The notes below the pieces were generated by a model. It worked only from the letters and a program-made list of their open reading frames with translations. It had not been told where the DNA came from and ran no database searches. A DNA stretch of 64,000 nt. Source: Clostridia bacterium (GTDB lineage: Bacteria > Bacillota > Clostridia > Lachnospirales > CAG-274). Made by a program: the position numbers and the translations under genes. Location of the stretch: NCBI GenBank assembly GCA_030524425.1, contig JAUNGN010000007.1, positions 17,301-81,300 on the forward strand. The letters run 5' to 3'. This document shows positions 24,377 through 33,559 of the stretch, one piece after another; position 1 is the stretch's first letter, and each line of letters begins with the position of its first letter.

Positions 24377-25350
24377 TACAACAGCTCCATTTTATCACTT
24401 ACATATAGTACCTTATTTTCTCTGTAAAGTCTTTTATACTCAAATAATCCTCTATTCTCAACACTTTCAGGCATAGAGTAATATATTTTATAAACCGCAT
24501 TATTTAATGAACTTTCATCAGAAATAAATTCACTCTCAAACTCTTCATTACCGCCCGGCAGCCACAAAAGTGTAAAGCCTGTCCCTTTATAATCAAGACT
24601 ATACACAATATCTATAGCCTTATCCAGATTTTTAATATTCATATCCATAAGAACAACAGCTTCATCTGCACTTGTCCTTTCAAATTCCTTTACATAAAGT
24701 TTTTCAGTTCGTGCAAAAAGTTTCCAGTTTATATTATTGTTTCTGTCTCCTGCACCATATTCTCTGTAACCGCTGACATCACCATTATTACTTAAAAATA
24801 CATTTGCAGCAGGTATTTCATCAGAAGCAGCATAACCAAATATAACTTCGCTTACATTTATTATCTTAGGCATAACAATAACAGAATAGGAAAAATTTTT
24901 TTTATAATTTCTTTCAAGTATTCCAAACATATCACTACAGCATAATTCATCAACAGAAATGTTTATGACCCCTGATTTTACAGTATCAAGGGGTAAAACA
25001 ATAACTTTGCTTCCAAACATGGCAGCCGGAGTTTCTATTTTAATTGTTTCAGCACTATAAAACCTGTTTTTTATTGTAACATTAAACTTCACTTTATAAA
25101 CAGGCAAAACCCTGTTACTCCTAAGCTTAATATATATTTCTCCTTTTTCTCCCTTTACAAAATCTGTTTTATCACTGCCGATTTCAACATTAACTCCGCC
25201 AAAAGGAATAATAAATGCAAAAATATCAAGCACTGCCATAAAGATAACAATAAAAGCGGCAATCAATAAATAATAGCTGTTAAAAAATACAGCCATATAA
25301 ATTAAAATCGCAAGGCTCAATATATATACTATTGTCTTAAATATTTTCAT
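24376..25350 (-). CDS. DUF58 domain protein
   Basis: 324 residues. Two close membrane helices at the N-terminus (about 5-23 and 28-48), a beta-rich region, then the DUF58 domain (about 190-235) with the signature DVSGYREYGAGDRNNNINWKLFART, and a von-Willebrand-like continuation (AVVLMDMNIKNLDKAIDIVYSL). DUF58 proteins are encoded with MoxR ATPases and transglutaminase-like proteins, probably in a chaperone or assembly system at the membrane. It starts six bases after the MoxR gene and shares one base with the next gene. A role in metal loading or secreted-protein maturation is only an inference from better-studied MoxR systems. Confidence 0.88.
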   Translation of the reverse strand: MKIFKTIVYILSLAILIYMAVFFNSYYLLIAAFIVIFMAVLDIFAFIIPFGGVNVEIGSDKTDFVKGEKGEIYIKLRSNRVLPVYKVKFNVTIKNRFYSAETIKIETPAAMFGSKVIVLPLDTVKSGVINISVDELCCSDMFGILERNYKKNFSYSVIVMPKIINVSEVIFGYAASDEIPAANVFLSNNGDVSGYREYGAGDRNNNINWKLFARTEKLYVKEFERTSADEAVVLMDMNIKNLDKAIDIVYSLDYKGTGFTLLWLPGGNEEFESEFISDESSLNNAVYKIYYSMPESVENRGLFEYKRLYRENKVLYVSDKMELL

Positions 25351-25356
25351 ATTATA

Positions 25357-26277
25357 TCACCCTTTGATTTTAATATCCTTTACAATATTCATTATAACCT
25401 GTTTTTCCCTAAGCCCCTTAGCTCTTCCCTCCGGACTTAACTCAATTCTATGGGCAGCAGTTTCAGCAATAATATCAATAATATCTTCCTGAACAACATA
25501 ATCCCTGTCATTAAAAACCGCATTAGCTTTAGCCATTTTTAATATGGCAATACTGCCTCTCGGACTTATACCAATATTTATATATGAATTGTTTCTTGTT
25601 GCATTAACAATATCCACAATATATTTATAAATATTATCTTTAACAAAGCAGTCTTCAGCCGTTTTCTGATAATCAAGCAGTTCACTGCTTGTCATAATAT
25701 TATTCAAAACACTAAGCTTATCACTTTTTGCACCCTTTAATATTTCAACTTCAGCATCGGCATCAGGATAGCCAATAGACATCCTTACCATAAATCTTTC
25801 AATCTGTGACTGAGGCAATCTTTGTGTGCCTGCAGACCCAAAGGGATTTTGTGTGGCAATAGTAACAAAAGGCTTAGGCAATTCTCTTGTTACTCCCTCA
25901 ACAGTATATTTTCCTTCCTCCATAAGTTCAAGGAGAGCTGACTGAGTTTTTGATGATGTTCTGTTAATTTCATCAGCAAGGAACAAATTACATACAGCAG
26001 CTCCCTCCATATAATCAAAAGAGTGACTCTTTTGATTATACATATTAAAACCAATAATATCTGCAGGCATCACATCAGGTGTAAACTGAACTCTGTTATA
26101 CTTAAGACCCAATGTTTTAGATAATGCCAGTGCAAGAGTTGTTTTTCCTACGCCTGGAATATCTTCAAGCAGTATATGCCCTCCTGCCGTTATTGAAATA
26201 ACAAGAAGCCTTATAACCTCCTCCTTACCCATTACAACTTTACTTATTTCTTCTGTAATTAATTTAAGCTTATTCAT
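25357..26277 (-). CDS. MoxR-family AAA+ ATPase
   Basis: 306 residues. Walker A is DIPGVGKTT (39-47), Walker B LFLADEINR (about 104-112), with the sensor ATQNPFGSAGTQRLPQSQIERFMVR following and a C-terminal lid with SPRGS (about 235-239). Such ATPases act as chaperones for the DUF58/VWA partner encoded next to them. AGGAGG lies about six bases before ATG. It is the first gene of the minus-strand unit MoxR, DUF58, TgpA-like, and is divergent from the gene at 26408. Confidence 0.95.
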   Translation of the reverse strand: MNKLKLITEEISKVVMGKEEVIRLLVISITAGGHILLEDIPGVGKTTLALALSKTLGLKYNRVQFTPDVMPADIIGFNMYNQKSHSFDYMEGAAVCNLFLADEINRTSSKTQSALLELMEEGKYTVEGVTRELPKPFVTIATQNPFGSAGTQRLPQSQIERFMVRMSIGYPDADAEVEILKGAKSDKLSVLNNIMTSSELLDYQKTAEDCFVKDNIYKYIVDIVNATRNNSYINIGISPRGSIAILKMAKANAVFNDRDYVVQEDIIDIIAETAAHRIELSPEGRAKGLREKQVIMNIVKDIKIKG

Positions 26278-26351
26278 ATCTGCCTCCTATATAAAACAAC
26301 ACTGTAATAAGTATATCATAAAAAAAATTTGTTGTAAATAATTCAATAAAA

Positions 26352-26380
26352 TTGACAATCATTCATATTTGTTGTACAAT
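26352..26380 (+). promoter_or_regulatory. Promoter of the gene at 26408
   Basis: TTGACA at 26352-26357, 17-base spacer, TACAAT at 26375-26380. The start codon is 27 bases further on. Confidence 0.7.
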
Positions 26381-26407
26381 GTTAAGGATAAGTCACGGAG
26401 GATTTTT

Positions 26408-27478
26408 ATGAAAAAGAATAATAATAAATCTGATTTTATAAAAAAATTAAAGACTGAGCATGTTGTTATATTTACATTGCTTATAATATTACTAATAGTC
26501 ATTATTTTATCTGCAATAAAGGGAGGTACATACTTTATTGCAGATAAGACATCCAATATAACAACGGAGAAAGATTACATTGCTTACTCCCATGAATATA
26601 ATAAGGATAACGTTTATGGAGAAGAACAAACTCCAAATATGGAAAACTACTCTTCAGAGGAATTTGAAGCTGTCCCTATAGCCTGCTGGGGAGATGAATA
26701 TAATATTGCATCAAACACCTATACTCCTTCTATGGCAGCCTTTTTATCAAGAAATACCGAAAGAATAGTTTTTAATATGGCTATAGATAATTGCAGCCTT
26801 GAAACTATGGGAGGCAGACAGGGCGGTTTGCCTATGTATGTAATGCCTTGTGATATTCCTGCAAAAAAATCCAGTGTTGAAGTTGTTATAAAAAATGATT
26901 TCAATGATAATATTTCTATAGATTTCAGTAAAAATGCAGGTCTGAATCCATGCTCCATTAACGATATTGAAGGTGTTATTTCCGAATTTGACGGAACTCT
27001 TAAATTTACAAGAAATAAAAGCGGCTTTGAGGACATTATTCTTAAGCCCACAGTACTTACCACAAGAGCCATGACCTATCGGCGAAATGATATAACTGTA
27101 TTTTTTTTGGGAAATGATACAAGCTACAGTGATATTAATAAGGCAATTAATATTTATGACAAAATGGTATCATATCTTGAAACAGATAAATATCTTATTA
27201 TAGGTCCTATAACGGGTAATACAGCCACTGTTAAAGCGGCAAATGATGCTCTTTCACAGCATTTTGGCAATAAATTTTTTAACTTATATGACTATCTGCT
27301 GAATGTTGCGCCTGATAAGAATTCCATTACTTTATCATCAGAAGGCAAAGAAAAAATTCAGAATGGTGTTTTACCCGATAACTACTTCAGTACAAACAAT
27401 CGCTTTAATAAGCTTGGTGCCGAAATTGCGGCAAATATAATATCAGATAAGCTGAAAGAACTTAAATACATTAATTAA
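26408..27478 (+). CDS. Membrane-anchored protein with SGNH-hydrolase-like fold, active site apparently degenerate
   Basis: 356 residues. ATG 26408 follows ACGGAGGATTTTT; an upstream in-frame ATG at 26369 has no ribosome-binding site. One membrane helix (about 19-37) anchors an outer domain. CWGDEYNIAS (about 79-88) aligns with the GDS block of SGNH/GDSL hydrolases but has Glu for the nucleophile Ser. FNMAIDNCSLETMGGRQGGL resembles the Gly block, and NNRFNKLGAEIAANII near 335-350 resembles the last block without the DxxH pair. So the fold is suggested but esterase activity is unlikely. The next gene starts 13 bases downstream, so the two are co-transcribed. Family assignment is moderate only. 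Confidence 0.5.
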   Translation: MKKNNNKSDFIKKLKTEHVVIFTLLIILLIVIILSAIKGGTYFIADKTSNITTEKDYIAYSHEYNKDNVYGEEQTPNMENYSSEEFEAVPIACWGDEYNIASNTYTPSMAAFLSRNTERIVFNMAIDNCSLETMGGRQGGLPMYVMPCDIPAKKSSVEVVIKNDFNDNISIDFSKNAGLNPCSINDIEGVISEFDGTLKFTRNKSGFEDIILKPTVLTTRAMTYRRNDITVFFLGNDTSYSDINKAINIYDKMVSYLETDKYLIIGPITGNTATVKAANDALSQHFGNKFFNLYDYLLNVAPDKNSITLSSEGKEKIQNGVLPDNYFSTNNRFNKLGAEIAANIISDKLKELKYIN

Positions 27479-27491
27479 AGGGGTATTAAAT

Positions 27492-27923
27492 ATGAATAAA
27501 TATATTAAAATCACGCTATCTATAATATCAGGAATATTGGCACTTATTACCGCCGTAGGTTTAATTTACGGAATACAGAACAAAATTACCACAAACAACA
27601 TATATTCCTCCTATGACGAAAATATCTCAAATGCTGTAGAAAATTCAATTGCTGTCTGCGTAAACGCATTTTACTCAGTAGGCGCAACTAATGAAGAAAC
27701 CGATAATTTAAACGATTACCTTAACAATATCAATGAGGCTGAAAGCCCTGTCTTAAAGGCTTATATTGCTGATTCAATGCTTACTTATACAGGTGACTTT
27801 GTAATGGTTAAGGAACAAAACTATATTGCAGCAGGAAAATCATCAAACTTTAATGACATTCAGGAAAAGCTTGTTTCCACTAAATCTCAGCTTACATCTG
27901 CAAGAAATTACAATCAGAAATAA
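27492..27923 (+). CDS. Small membrane-anchored protein, unknown function
   Basis: 143 residues. An N-terminal hydrophobic segment (about 6-26, ITLSIISGILALITAVGLIYG) acts as anchor or uncleaved signal. The remainder is polar with an acidic Asn-rich stretch and Ser/Lys-rich C-terminus, mostly helical. It sits between the SGNH-like gene and gltX, with AAGGGGTATTAAAT before ATG and only 15 bases before the gltX start. No family recognised. Confidence 0.6.
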   Translation: MNKYIKITLSIISGILALITAVGLIYGIQNKITTNNIYSSYDENISNAVENSIAVCVNAFYSVGATNEETDNLNDYLNNINEAESPVLKAYIADSMLTYTGDFVMVKEQNYIAAGKSSNFNDIQEKLVSTKSQLTSARNYNQK

Positions 27924-27938
27924 GGAGGATATATTAAA

Positions 27939-29384
27939 ATGATTAGAACAAGATTTGCACCAAGCCCCACAGGCTATATGCATATTGGTAATTTAAGGAC
28001 AGCACTTTACGAATTTTTAATTGCAAAAAGCCGGGGGGGTTCATTTATTTTAAGAATTGAAGATACCGACCAGGAAAGATTTGTAGAAGGTGCAACCGAT
28101 ATTATATATAAAACTCTTGAAATGGCTAAAATGCCTCATGATGAAGGTCCTGATGTAGGCGGTGACTACGGTCCTTATATACAGAGTGAAAGAAAAAATG
28201 ACTATATTAAATACGCCGTTGAGTTAGTAGAAAAGGGAGAAGCATATTACTGCTTCTGTACTAAGGAAAGACTTGATTCTCTTAAAACGGAAACAAGCCA
28301 CGAAGCAATAGTCAAATATGACAGACATTGTTTAAATCTTTCAAAGGAAGAAATTGAGGAAAACCTTAAAAACGGCGTACCCTATGTAATACGTCAGAAA
28401 ATAAGAGACGGCAAGACTACATTCCATGATGAAGTTTACGGTGATATTACAGTTGATAATTCAGAGCTTGAAGACCAGATTTTAATTAAATCCGACGGCT
28501 ATCCTACTTACAACTTTGCAAATGTTATTGATGACCATGCAATGAATATTACTCACGTTGTAAGAGGTGCCGAATATCTTTCATCAACACCAAAGTATAA
28601 TCTTTTATACGAGGCATTCGGCTGGGATATTCCAACCTATGTTCATCTTCCGGCAGTTATGAAGGACAAGCACAATAAGCTGTCTAAAAGAAACGGTGAC
28701 GCTTCATTTCAGGATTTGGTTGCAAAGGGCTATCTTCCCGATGCTATTGTTAATTACATTGCCCTTCTCGGCTGGTCACCTTCAGTAAATCAGGAAATAT
28801 TTACTATTGATGAGCTTATTAAGGAATTCAGCATAAAAGGACTTTCAAAATCACCTGCTATTTTTGATATTGAAAAACTTACATGGATGAATGGCGAATA
28901 TATTAAAAAAATGGATAAAGAAGATTTTTATAACTGGGCCGAACCGGAATTAAAGGCTGCAATTAAAAGAACTGACATTGACTTAAAGAAGGTTGCAGGC
29001 TATGTTCAGACAAGAATAGGCACGTCAAAGGATATTGCCCCTATGGTAGACTTTGTAGATAATCTTCCTGAATACTCAACTGACCTTTACGTTCATAAAA
29101 AGATGAAAACCACTGCTGAAATTTGCCTTGAAAATCTTAAAAAGGTGCTTCCTGTTCTTGAAAAAATTGATGAGGCTGACTGGAATAATGACATAATTTA
29201 CGGCAAGCTTGTTGAATTAATTAAGGAAATGGGAATTAAAAACGGTCAGATGTTTTGGCCTGTAAGAACTGCCCTTTCAGGTGAGCCTACTTCTCCCTGT
29301 GGTGCAAGCGAGCTTGCGGAACTTTTGGGCAAAGAGGACACAATTAACAGAATAAATAAGGGTATTGAATTGCTTTCTGAATAG
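27939..29384 (+). CDS. gltX: Glutamyl-tRNA synthetase
   Basis: 481 residues, full length. Class Ic synthetase: HIGH-type motif in [15 protein letters not shown] (about 8-22) and KMSKS-type KLSKRNGD (about 246-253); C-terminal anticodon-binding domain from about 320. In organisms with GatCAB it usually also charges tRNA-Gln with Glu. AAGGAGG lies about ten bases before ATG. It is close behind two small membrane-protein genes, so it probably shares their transcript. No T-box precedes it. Confidence 0.97.
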   Translation: MIRTRFAPSPTGYMHIGNLRTALYEFLIAKSRGGSFILRIEDTDQERFVEGATDIIYKTLEMAKMPHDEGPDVGGDYGPYIQSERKNDYIKYAVELVEKGEAYYCFCTKERLDSLKTETSHEAIVKYDRHCLNLSKEEIEENLKNGVPYVIRQKIRDGKTTFHDEVYGDITVDNSELEDQILIKSDGYPTYNFANVIDDHAMNITHVVRGAEYLSSTPKYNLLYEAFGWDIPTYVHLPAVMKDKHNKLSKRNGDASFQDLVAKGYLPDAIVNYIALLGWSPSVNQEIFTIDELIKEFSIKGLSKSPAIFDIEKLTWMNGEYIKKMDKEDFYNWAEPELKAAIKRTDIDLKKVAGYVQTRIGTSKDIAPMVDFVDNLPEYSTDLYVHKKMKTTAEICLENLKKVLPVLEKIDEADWNNDIIYGKLVELIKEMGIKNGQMFWPVRTALSGEPTSPCGASELAELLGKEDTINRINKGIELLSE

Positions 29385-29392
29385 GTTCAATG

Positions 29393-29413
29393 AGGAACGG
29401 TAAATCCGTTCCT
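29393..29413 (+). terminator. gltX terminator
   Basis: AGGAACGG (29393-29400) pairs with CCGTTCCT, followed by TAAATTTTATAA. The T run is interrupted, so strength is moderate. Confidence 0.6.
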
Positions 29414-29440
29414 TAAATTTTATAAATAAGTGGTGAATTT

Positions 29441-30457
29441 ATGGAAATATTACCTGAAATCTTATTAAATAAGGAAAACTTAATTAAAATATTATCTACA
29501 AACAAATATGATGAATTTCTTTTTGAAAAAGCAAGGGAAACAGCTCTTTCAATATTTGGCAATAAAATTTACATTAGAGGTCTTATAGAATTTACAAACT
29601 ACTGCAAAAACGGCTGTTACTACTGTGGTATAAACAAGGAAAACACAAAAGCGGAGCGTTACAGACTTAGTCTTGATGAAATTTTGCAGTGCTGCAGGCA
29701 GGGAAACAGACTTGGATTTAAAACCTTTGTACTGCAAGGCGGTGAAGACGGATACTACAGCAATGCCAAAATGACAGAAATTATAAAAGCAATAAAAAAA
29801 GAATTTCCAAACCATGCCCTTACTCTGTCCATTGGTGAAAGAAGCTTTGAAGCCTACAAGAGTTTTTATGATGCAGGTGCCGACAGATACCTTCTGCGTC
29901 ACGAAACCTGTACTCTTGAGCATTACAACAAGCTCCATCCTGAAAATATGAGTTTATTTAACAGACTTAACTGTCTTAAAAATCTAAAGAAAATAGGCTT
30001 TCAGACAGGCTGCGGAATAATGATTGGTTCTCCCTATCAGACTGTGCAAAATATTGCAGATGATATACTTTATATGTATGACTTTAATCCTCAAATGATT
30101 GGTATAGGACCTTTTATACCTCACAAAGACACAATTTTTAAGGATATGCCTAAAGGAAGTGTTGAAATGACTTTAAGAGTTCTTGCAATTATGAGAATAC
30201 TTCTGCCAAATGTTCTTTTGCCTGCTACAACAGCCCTGGGCACTCTTGATAAAAATGGCAGAGAAAAAGGTATACTTGCAGGTGCTAACGTCTTAATGCC
30301 AAATCTTTCGCCCCTAAGGGACAGAAAAAAATATTCATTATATGACAATAAAATATGTACCGGTGAGGAAGCAGCCGAGAGCCTTGAAAAACTTAAAAAG
30401 CGCATAGCTAAAATAGGCTACGAAATAGTTTCAGACAGAGGAGATTATAAAAATTAA
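29441..30457 (+). CDS. hydE: [FeFe]-hydrogenase maturase HydE (radical SAM)
   Basis: 338 residues. A radical SAM enzyme that acts with HydG and HydF to build the diiron subcluster of [FeFe]-hydrogenase. The CX3CX2C cluster motif is Cys55-Cys59-Cys62 (CKNGCYYCGI), followed by the HydE-typical TKAERYRLSLDEIL, the QGGED strand and LRHETCTLEHYNKLHPENM. The optional second cluster seen in some HydE proteins (extra C-terminal Cys triad) is absent. No hydF, hydG or hydrogenase gene lies in this window. GTGGTGA precedes ATG. BioB-like or PylB-like proteins are alternatives, but the motifs favour HydE. Confidence 0.9.
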   Translation: MEILPEILLNKENLIKILSTNKYDEFLFEKARETALSIFGNKIYIRGLIEFTNYCKNGCYYCGINKENTKAERYRLSLDEILQCCRQGNRLGFKTFVLQGGEDGYYSNAKMTEIIKAIKKEFPNHALTLSIGERSFEAYKSFYDAGADRYLLRHETCTLEHYNKLHPENMSLFNRLNCLKNLKKIGFQTGCGIMIGSPYQTVQNIADDILYMYDFNPQMIGIGPFIPHKDTIFKDMPKGSVEMTLRVLAIMRILLPNVLLPATTALGTLDKNGREKGILAGANVLMPNLSPLRDRKKYSLYDNKICTGEEAAESLEKLKKRIAKIGYEIVSDRGDYKN

Positions 30458-30475
30458 GTTTTTTACAAAAAAACA

Positions 30476-30504
30476 TTGAATTTTAAATAAAAAAGATTTA
30501 TAAT
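30476..30504 (+). promoter_or_regulatory. ilvE promoter
   Basis: TTGAAT at 30476-30481, 17-base spacer, TATAAT at 30499-30504. The leader of about 33 bases is too short for a T-box or attenuator. Confidence 0.7.
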
Positions 30505-30543
30505 CTATGATAAGAAATTTTTTACAAGAAAAGAGGTAATATT

Positions 30544-31614
30544 ATGCTTAATATTAAGTACGATTTATCAAAAAATCCAAAGCAGAAGCCGGATCAAAAT
30601 AACTTAGGCTTTGGTATCTATTACACAGACAATATGTTTGTTATGGATTACACTGAAGGCAAAGGCTGGCATGACCCAAGAATTGTAGAATATGCCCCTA
30701 TTGCTCTTGACCCTGCTGCTATGGTTTTCCACTATGCTCAGGAATCCTTTGAGGGTTTAAAGGCTTACAGAACTCCAAGCGGTGACATTCAGCTTTTCAG
30801 ACCTGAAAAGAACGCTGCAAGAATGATGAATACTAACAAGAGAATGTGTATCCCTGCTGTCCCTGTTGAGGACTTTGTACAGGCTTGTAAGGCTCTTGTA
30901 TCTACAGAAAAGGACTGGGTTCCGTCTGCCGAAGGTACATCTCTTTATTTAAGACCATTTGTTATTGCTGATGAAGCACATTTAGGTGTAAGACCTTCAT
31001 TAACTTATAAGTTTATTATTATTGCATCACCTGTTGGTGCCTACTACTCTACAGGTATTAACCCTGTTAAGATTTATGTTGAAGATGAGTATGTAAGAGC
31101 AGCTCCGGGCTTAACAGGCTTTACTAAGTGCGGCGGCAACTATGCTGCATCCTTAGCAGCTCAGGTTAAGGGACATGACTTAGGCTATGAGCAGGTATTA
31201 TGGCTTGACGGTGTTGAAAGAAAATATGTTGAGGAAGTAGGTTCAATGAACTGTTTCTTCAAGATTGACGGCACTATTTATACAGCTCCTACTGTTGGTA
31301 CAGTTCTTCCCGGTATTACAAGAATGTCTTGTATTGAACTTTTAAAGAAATGGGGTTACAAAGTATCCGAAGACAGACTTGCTATTACTGACATTATCAA
31401 GGCTTCTAAGGAAGGCAAACTTGAAGAAGTATTTGGTACAGGTACTGCTGCTGTTATCTCTCCTGTGGGCGAGCTTAGATATGAGGATGATGTATGTATC
31501 ATCAATAACGGCGAAATCGGAGAAGTTACCCATAAGCTTTACAATACTCTTACAGGTATTCAGTGGGGTAAGATCAAGGACGATATGGGCTGGACAACCA
31601 AGGTTAACGAATAA
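30544..31614 (+). CDS. ilvE: Branched-chain amino acid aminotransferase
   Basis: 356 residues, the long fold-type IV form typical of Firmicutes. It interconverts Leu, Ile and Val with their 2-oxo acids using PLP and glutamate. The PLP-binding Lys is Lys195 in TGFTKCGGNYAASL; the phosphate-binding loop and the family signature E-VGSMNCFFK (about 230) are present. AAGAGGTAATATT precedes ATG. Single-gene unit with its own promoter and a strong terminator. Codon use resembles leuS and gltX, suggesting high expression. Confidence 0.96.
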   Translation: MLNIKYDLSKNPKQKPDQNNLGFGIYYTDNMFVMDYTEGKGWHDPRIVEYAPIALDPAAMVFHYAQESFEGLKAYRTPSGDIQLFRPEKNAARMMNTNKRMCIPAVPVEDFVQACKALVSTEKDWVPSAEGTSLYLRPFVIADEAHLGVRPSLTYKFIIIASPVGAYYSTGINPVKIYVEDEYVRAAPGLTGFTKCGGNYAASLAAQVKGHDLGYEQVLWLDGVERKYVEEVGSMNCFFKIDGTIYTAPTVGTVLPGITRMSCIELLKKWGYKVSEDRLAITDIIKASKEGKLEEVFGTGTAAVISPVGELRYEDDVCIINNGEIGEVTHKLYNTLTGIQWGKIKDDMGWTTKVNE

Positions 31615-31632
31615 TACACATTACACGCAAAA

Positions 31633-31657
31633 AAAGGCACTCATTAAAGTGCCTTTT
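31633..31657 (+). terminator. ilvE terminator
   Basis: AAAGGCACT pairs with AGTGCCTTT around CATTAA, followed by a T run. Strong Rho-independent terminator. Confidence 0.85.
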
Positions 31658-31724
31658 TGCTATTCTAAAAATTTATAAACCTTTAAAAATTCTTTTGGAA
31701 CTTCATGCGACAGCCCCTCTTTTA

Positions 31725-32897
31725 TCAATTATTTATTACTACTTTGTCAACCTGAACCACAATATAATATGTTTCATCAATCTCTTTGACCTTTTCATTT
31801 ATATTTCTTATTATTTCATTATCTTTCAATTCAAAATCGAAAGGTACCTCAAGGTCAAATATAATATTAGTTCTCATTGGTCCATTGGTAACTCTGAAAT
31901 CATGAAAATGAAGTATCGGATTAATTTCGTTTATTATTTTATCAATCATATTTTTAAGCTCATTTACACTTTCATTTTCAGTTTCAATAGGATCCATATG
32001 TATACTGATTTCGCACTTATACTTTCTTTTTATTCTCTCCTCAGTATTATCAATGATGTCATGAGCCTCCATAACATTCATTTCAGCAGGTATTTCGGCA
32101 TGCAAAGAAACAATTACTCTGCCCGGGCCATAATCATGTATGTGCATATCATGTATACCCTTTATCTTGCCTTCACTTAAAATATCCTCCTCAAGTGCCT
32201 TAACAAATTCAGGGTCAGGCGCCTGACCTAAAAGAGGCTGTAATGTATCACTTGCTGCCTCAATTCCTGCTTTAAATACAAATAATGCAACAAGTATACC
32301 TGTATATCCGTCAATATTTATGTTAAAAATGTGACCTATAATAAGACTTAATAATACTGCTCCCGTAGCAATGCAGTCACTTAAACTGTCAGCAGCAGTT
32401 GCAAGCATTGCAGAGGCATTAAGTTTTCTGCCTATTTTTTTATTAAATAATGCCATCCACATTTTAAGACAAATTGAAAATACAAGTATAATTACTGAAA
32501 AAAACGAAAATTCAACTGCCTCCGGATGCAAAATTTTATCAACGGAGCCCTTTAAAAGCTCCACAGCAGTCATAATAATAAGGAAAGCTATAAGCAGTCC
32601 CGATAAATACTCATATCGTCCGTGTCCATAGGGATGGTCATTGTCTGCCGGCTTATCCGCAAGCTTAAAGCCTATAATTGTAATAACTGAAGATGCGGCA
32701 TCCGATAAATTGTTAAAGGCATCGGCAATTACAGATATGGATGCTGATATAATACCTGTCATAAGCTTTATAAGAAACAGTATAATATTGCATACTATAC
32801 CCACACCGCCGCTTAGCGCTCCATAATCTTTTCTTACCCGGGGATTAATAATATCCTCGCTGTTTTTAATAAACAATTTAATTAATAAACCTGTCAT
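31725..32897 (-). CDS. Cation diffusion facilitator (CDF) metal exporter
   Basis: 390 residues. Start is ATG 32897, preceded by GGAAAGAGGAATAAA; the longer frame to 32936 has no ribosome-binding site. Six membrane helices (about 30-220) and a cytoplasmic metal-sensing domain (about 222-300) with an extra C-terminal extension of about 90 residues. The transport site in helix 2 reads ADAFNNLSDA, that is Asn where zinc exporters have His; helix 5 has DSLSD. Together with HPYGHGRYEY this resembles Mn-type or broad-specificity CDFs more than zinc-type ones, but metal choice is inferred. Exports a divalent metal in exchange for protons. Single gene, convergent with ilvE. Confidence 0.93.
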   Translation of the reverse strand: MTGLLIKLFIKNSEDIINPRVRKDYGALSGGVGIVCNIILFLIKLMTGIISASISVIADAFNNLSDAASSVITIIGFKLADKPADNDHPYGHGRYEYLSGLLIAFLIIMTAVELLKGSVDKILHPEAVEFSFFSVIILVFSICLKMWMALFNKKIGRKLNASAMLATAADSLSDCIATGAVLLSLIIGHIFNINIDGYTGILVALFVFKAGIEAASDTLQPLLGQAPDPEFVKALEEDILSEGKIKGIHDMHIHDYGPGRVIVSLHAEIPAEMNVMEAHDIIDNTEERIKRKYKCEISIHMDPIETENESVNELKNMIDKIINEINPILHFHDFRVTNGPMRTNIIFDLEVPFDFELKDNEIIRNINEKVKEIDETYYIVVQVDKVVINN

Positions 32898-32984
32898 TTT
32901 ATTCCTCTTTCCTATAATAACAATATTAATATTCATTATACCAAATATATGTAAGGTTAGGAAAGAGTAACATTTTATTTTTTA

Positions 32985-33407
32985 TCATTTACCCGCCTTT
33001 AATGCTTTTCCATATCCAATTATAAAAATTTTGATAATTACCCAGATATTTTCCCTTATCCTTATATGTATTCCCATTTCTGCTTCCAATTTATCACTAA
33101 TATTTATGTTTTTACCTTTATAATTTATTAAACCGGAGCTTACCAATAAAAAAAGTACTTCTCCAAATAATTCCATAGAATTTTTAAATCCCCTAACAAA
33201 TCCCTGTTTTTCACTTAAAGCCTCATCCTCTAATATTGCCTAGTCTAAATCATATCTTATATTATCAAATCTTTCATCATTATGATAAAGATTATAAATT
33301 TTTTCACTTGCTTTATCTACTTCCTCTGTATCGGTATATTTACTGCAATTATAAAAATTATCCCATATTTCTTTAATCATTTCATTTATAAGTTCATCTG
33401 TATTCAT
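32985..33407 (-). pseudogene. DUF6809-like gene interrupted by an in-frame TAG
   Basis: Reading from ATG 33407 (GGAGAG about eight bases upstream) an ORF of 55 codons ends in TAG at 33240-33242 and then continues in the same frame for 85 more codons to 32985. The joined product fits one protein: helical N-terminal half, then QGFVRGFKNSMELFGEVL, the conserved 'GF..G..L..E.L' block of DUF6809-type proteins, and a polar C-terminus. So this is most simply one gene with a nonsense mutation, or a sequencing error. It is divergent from the XRE regulator at 33560, a typical mobile-element or small regulatory pairing. Confidence 0.6.
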
Positions 33408-33513
33408 ATATATACTCTCCAAGCAAAACTAAACATTCGTTACGTATATTCCTTTTATATTACTATATATTTGTTGAGTGTCAAATGTTTTTATTGTAAT
33501 TATTTTATAAAAC

Positions 33514-33542
33514 TTTACAAATGTATATTTTTATGCTATTCT
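33514..33542 (+). promoter_or_regulatory. Promoter of the XRE regulator
   Basis: TTTACA at 33514-33519, 17-base spacer, TATTCT at 33537-33542. Transcription would begin about 10 bases before the start codon, leaving the AGAGGT ribosome-binding site barely inside the leader. Confidence 0.5.
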
Positions 33543-33559
33543 ATTTTAGAGGTAATATA

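Noticed and set aside
31695..32180. 161-codon plus-strand ORF opposite the CDF gene
   Set aside because: It is the antisense of the conserved CDF C-terminal region, has no ribosome-binding site and a biased Ile/Tyr/Phe composition.
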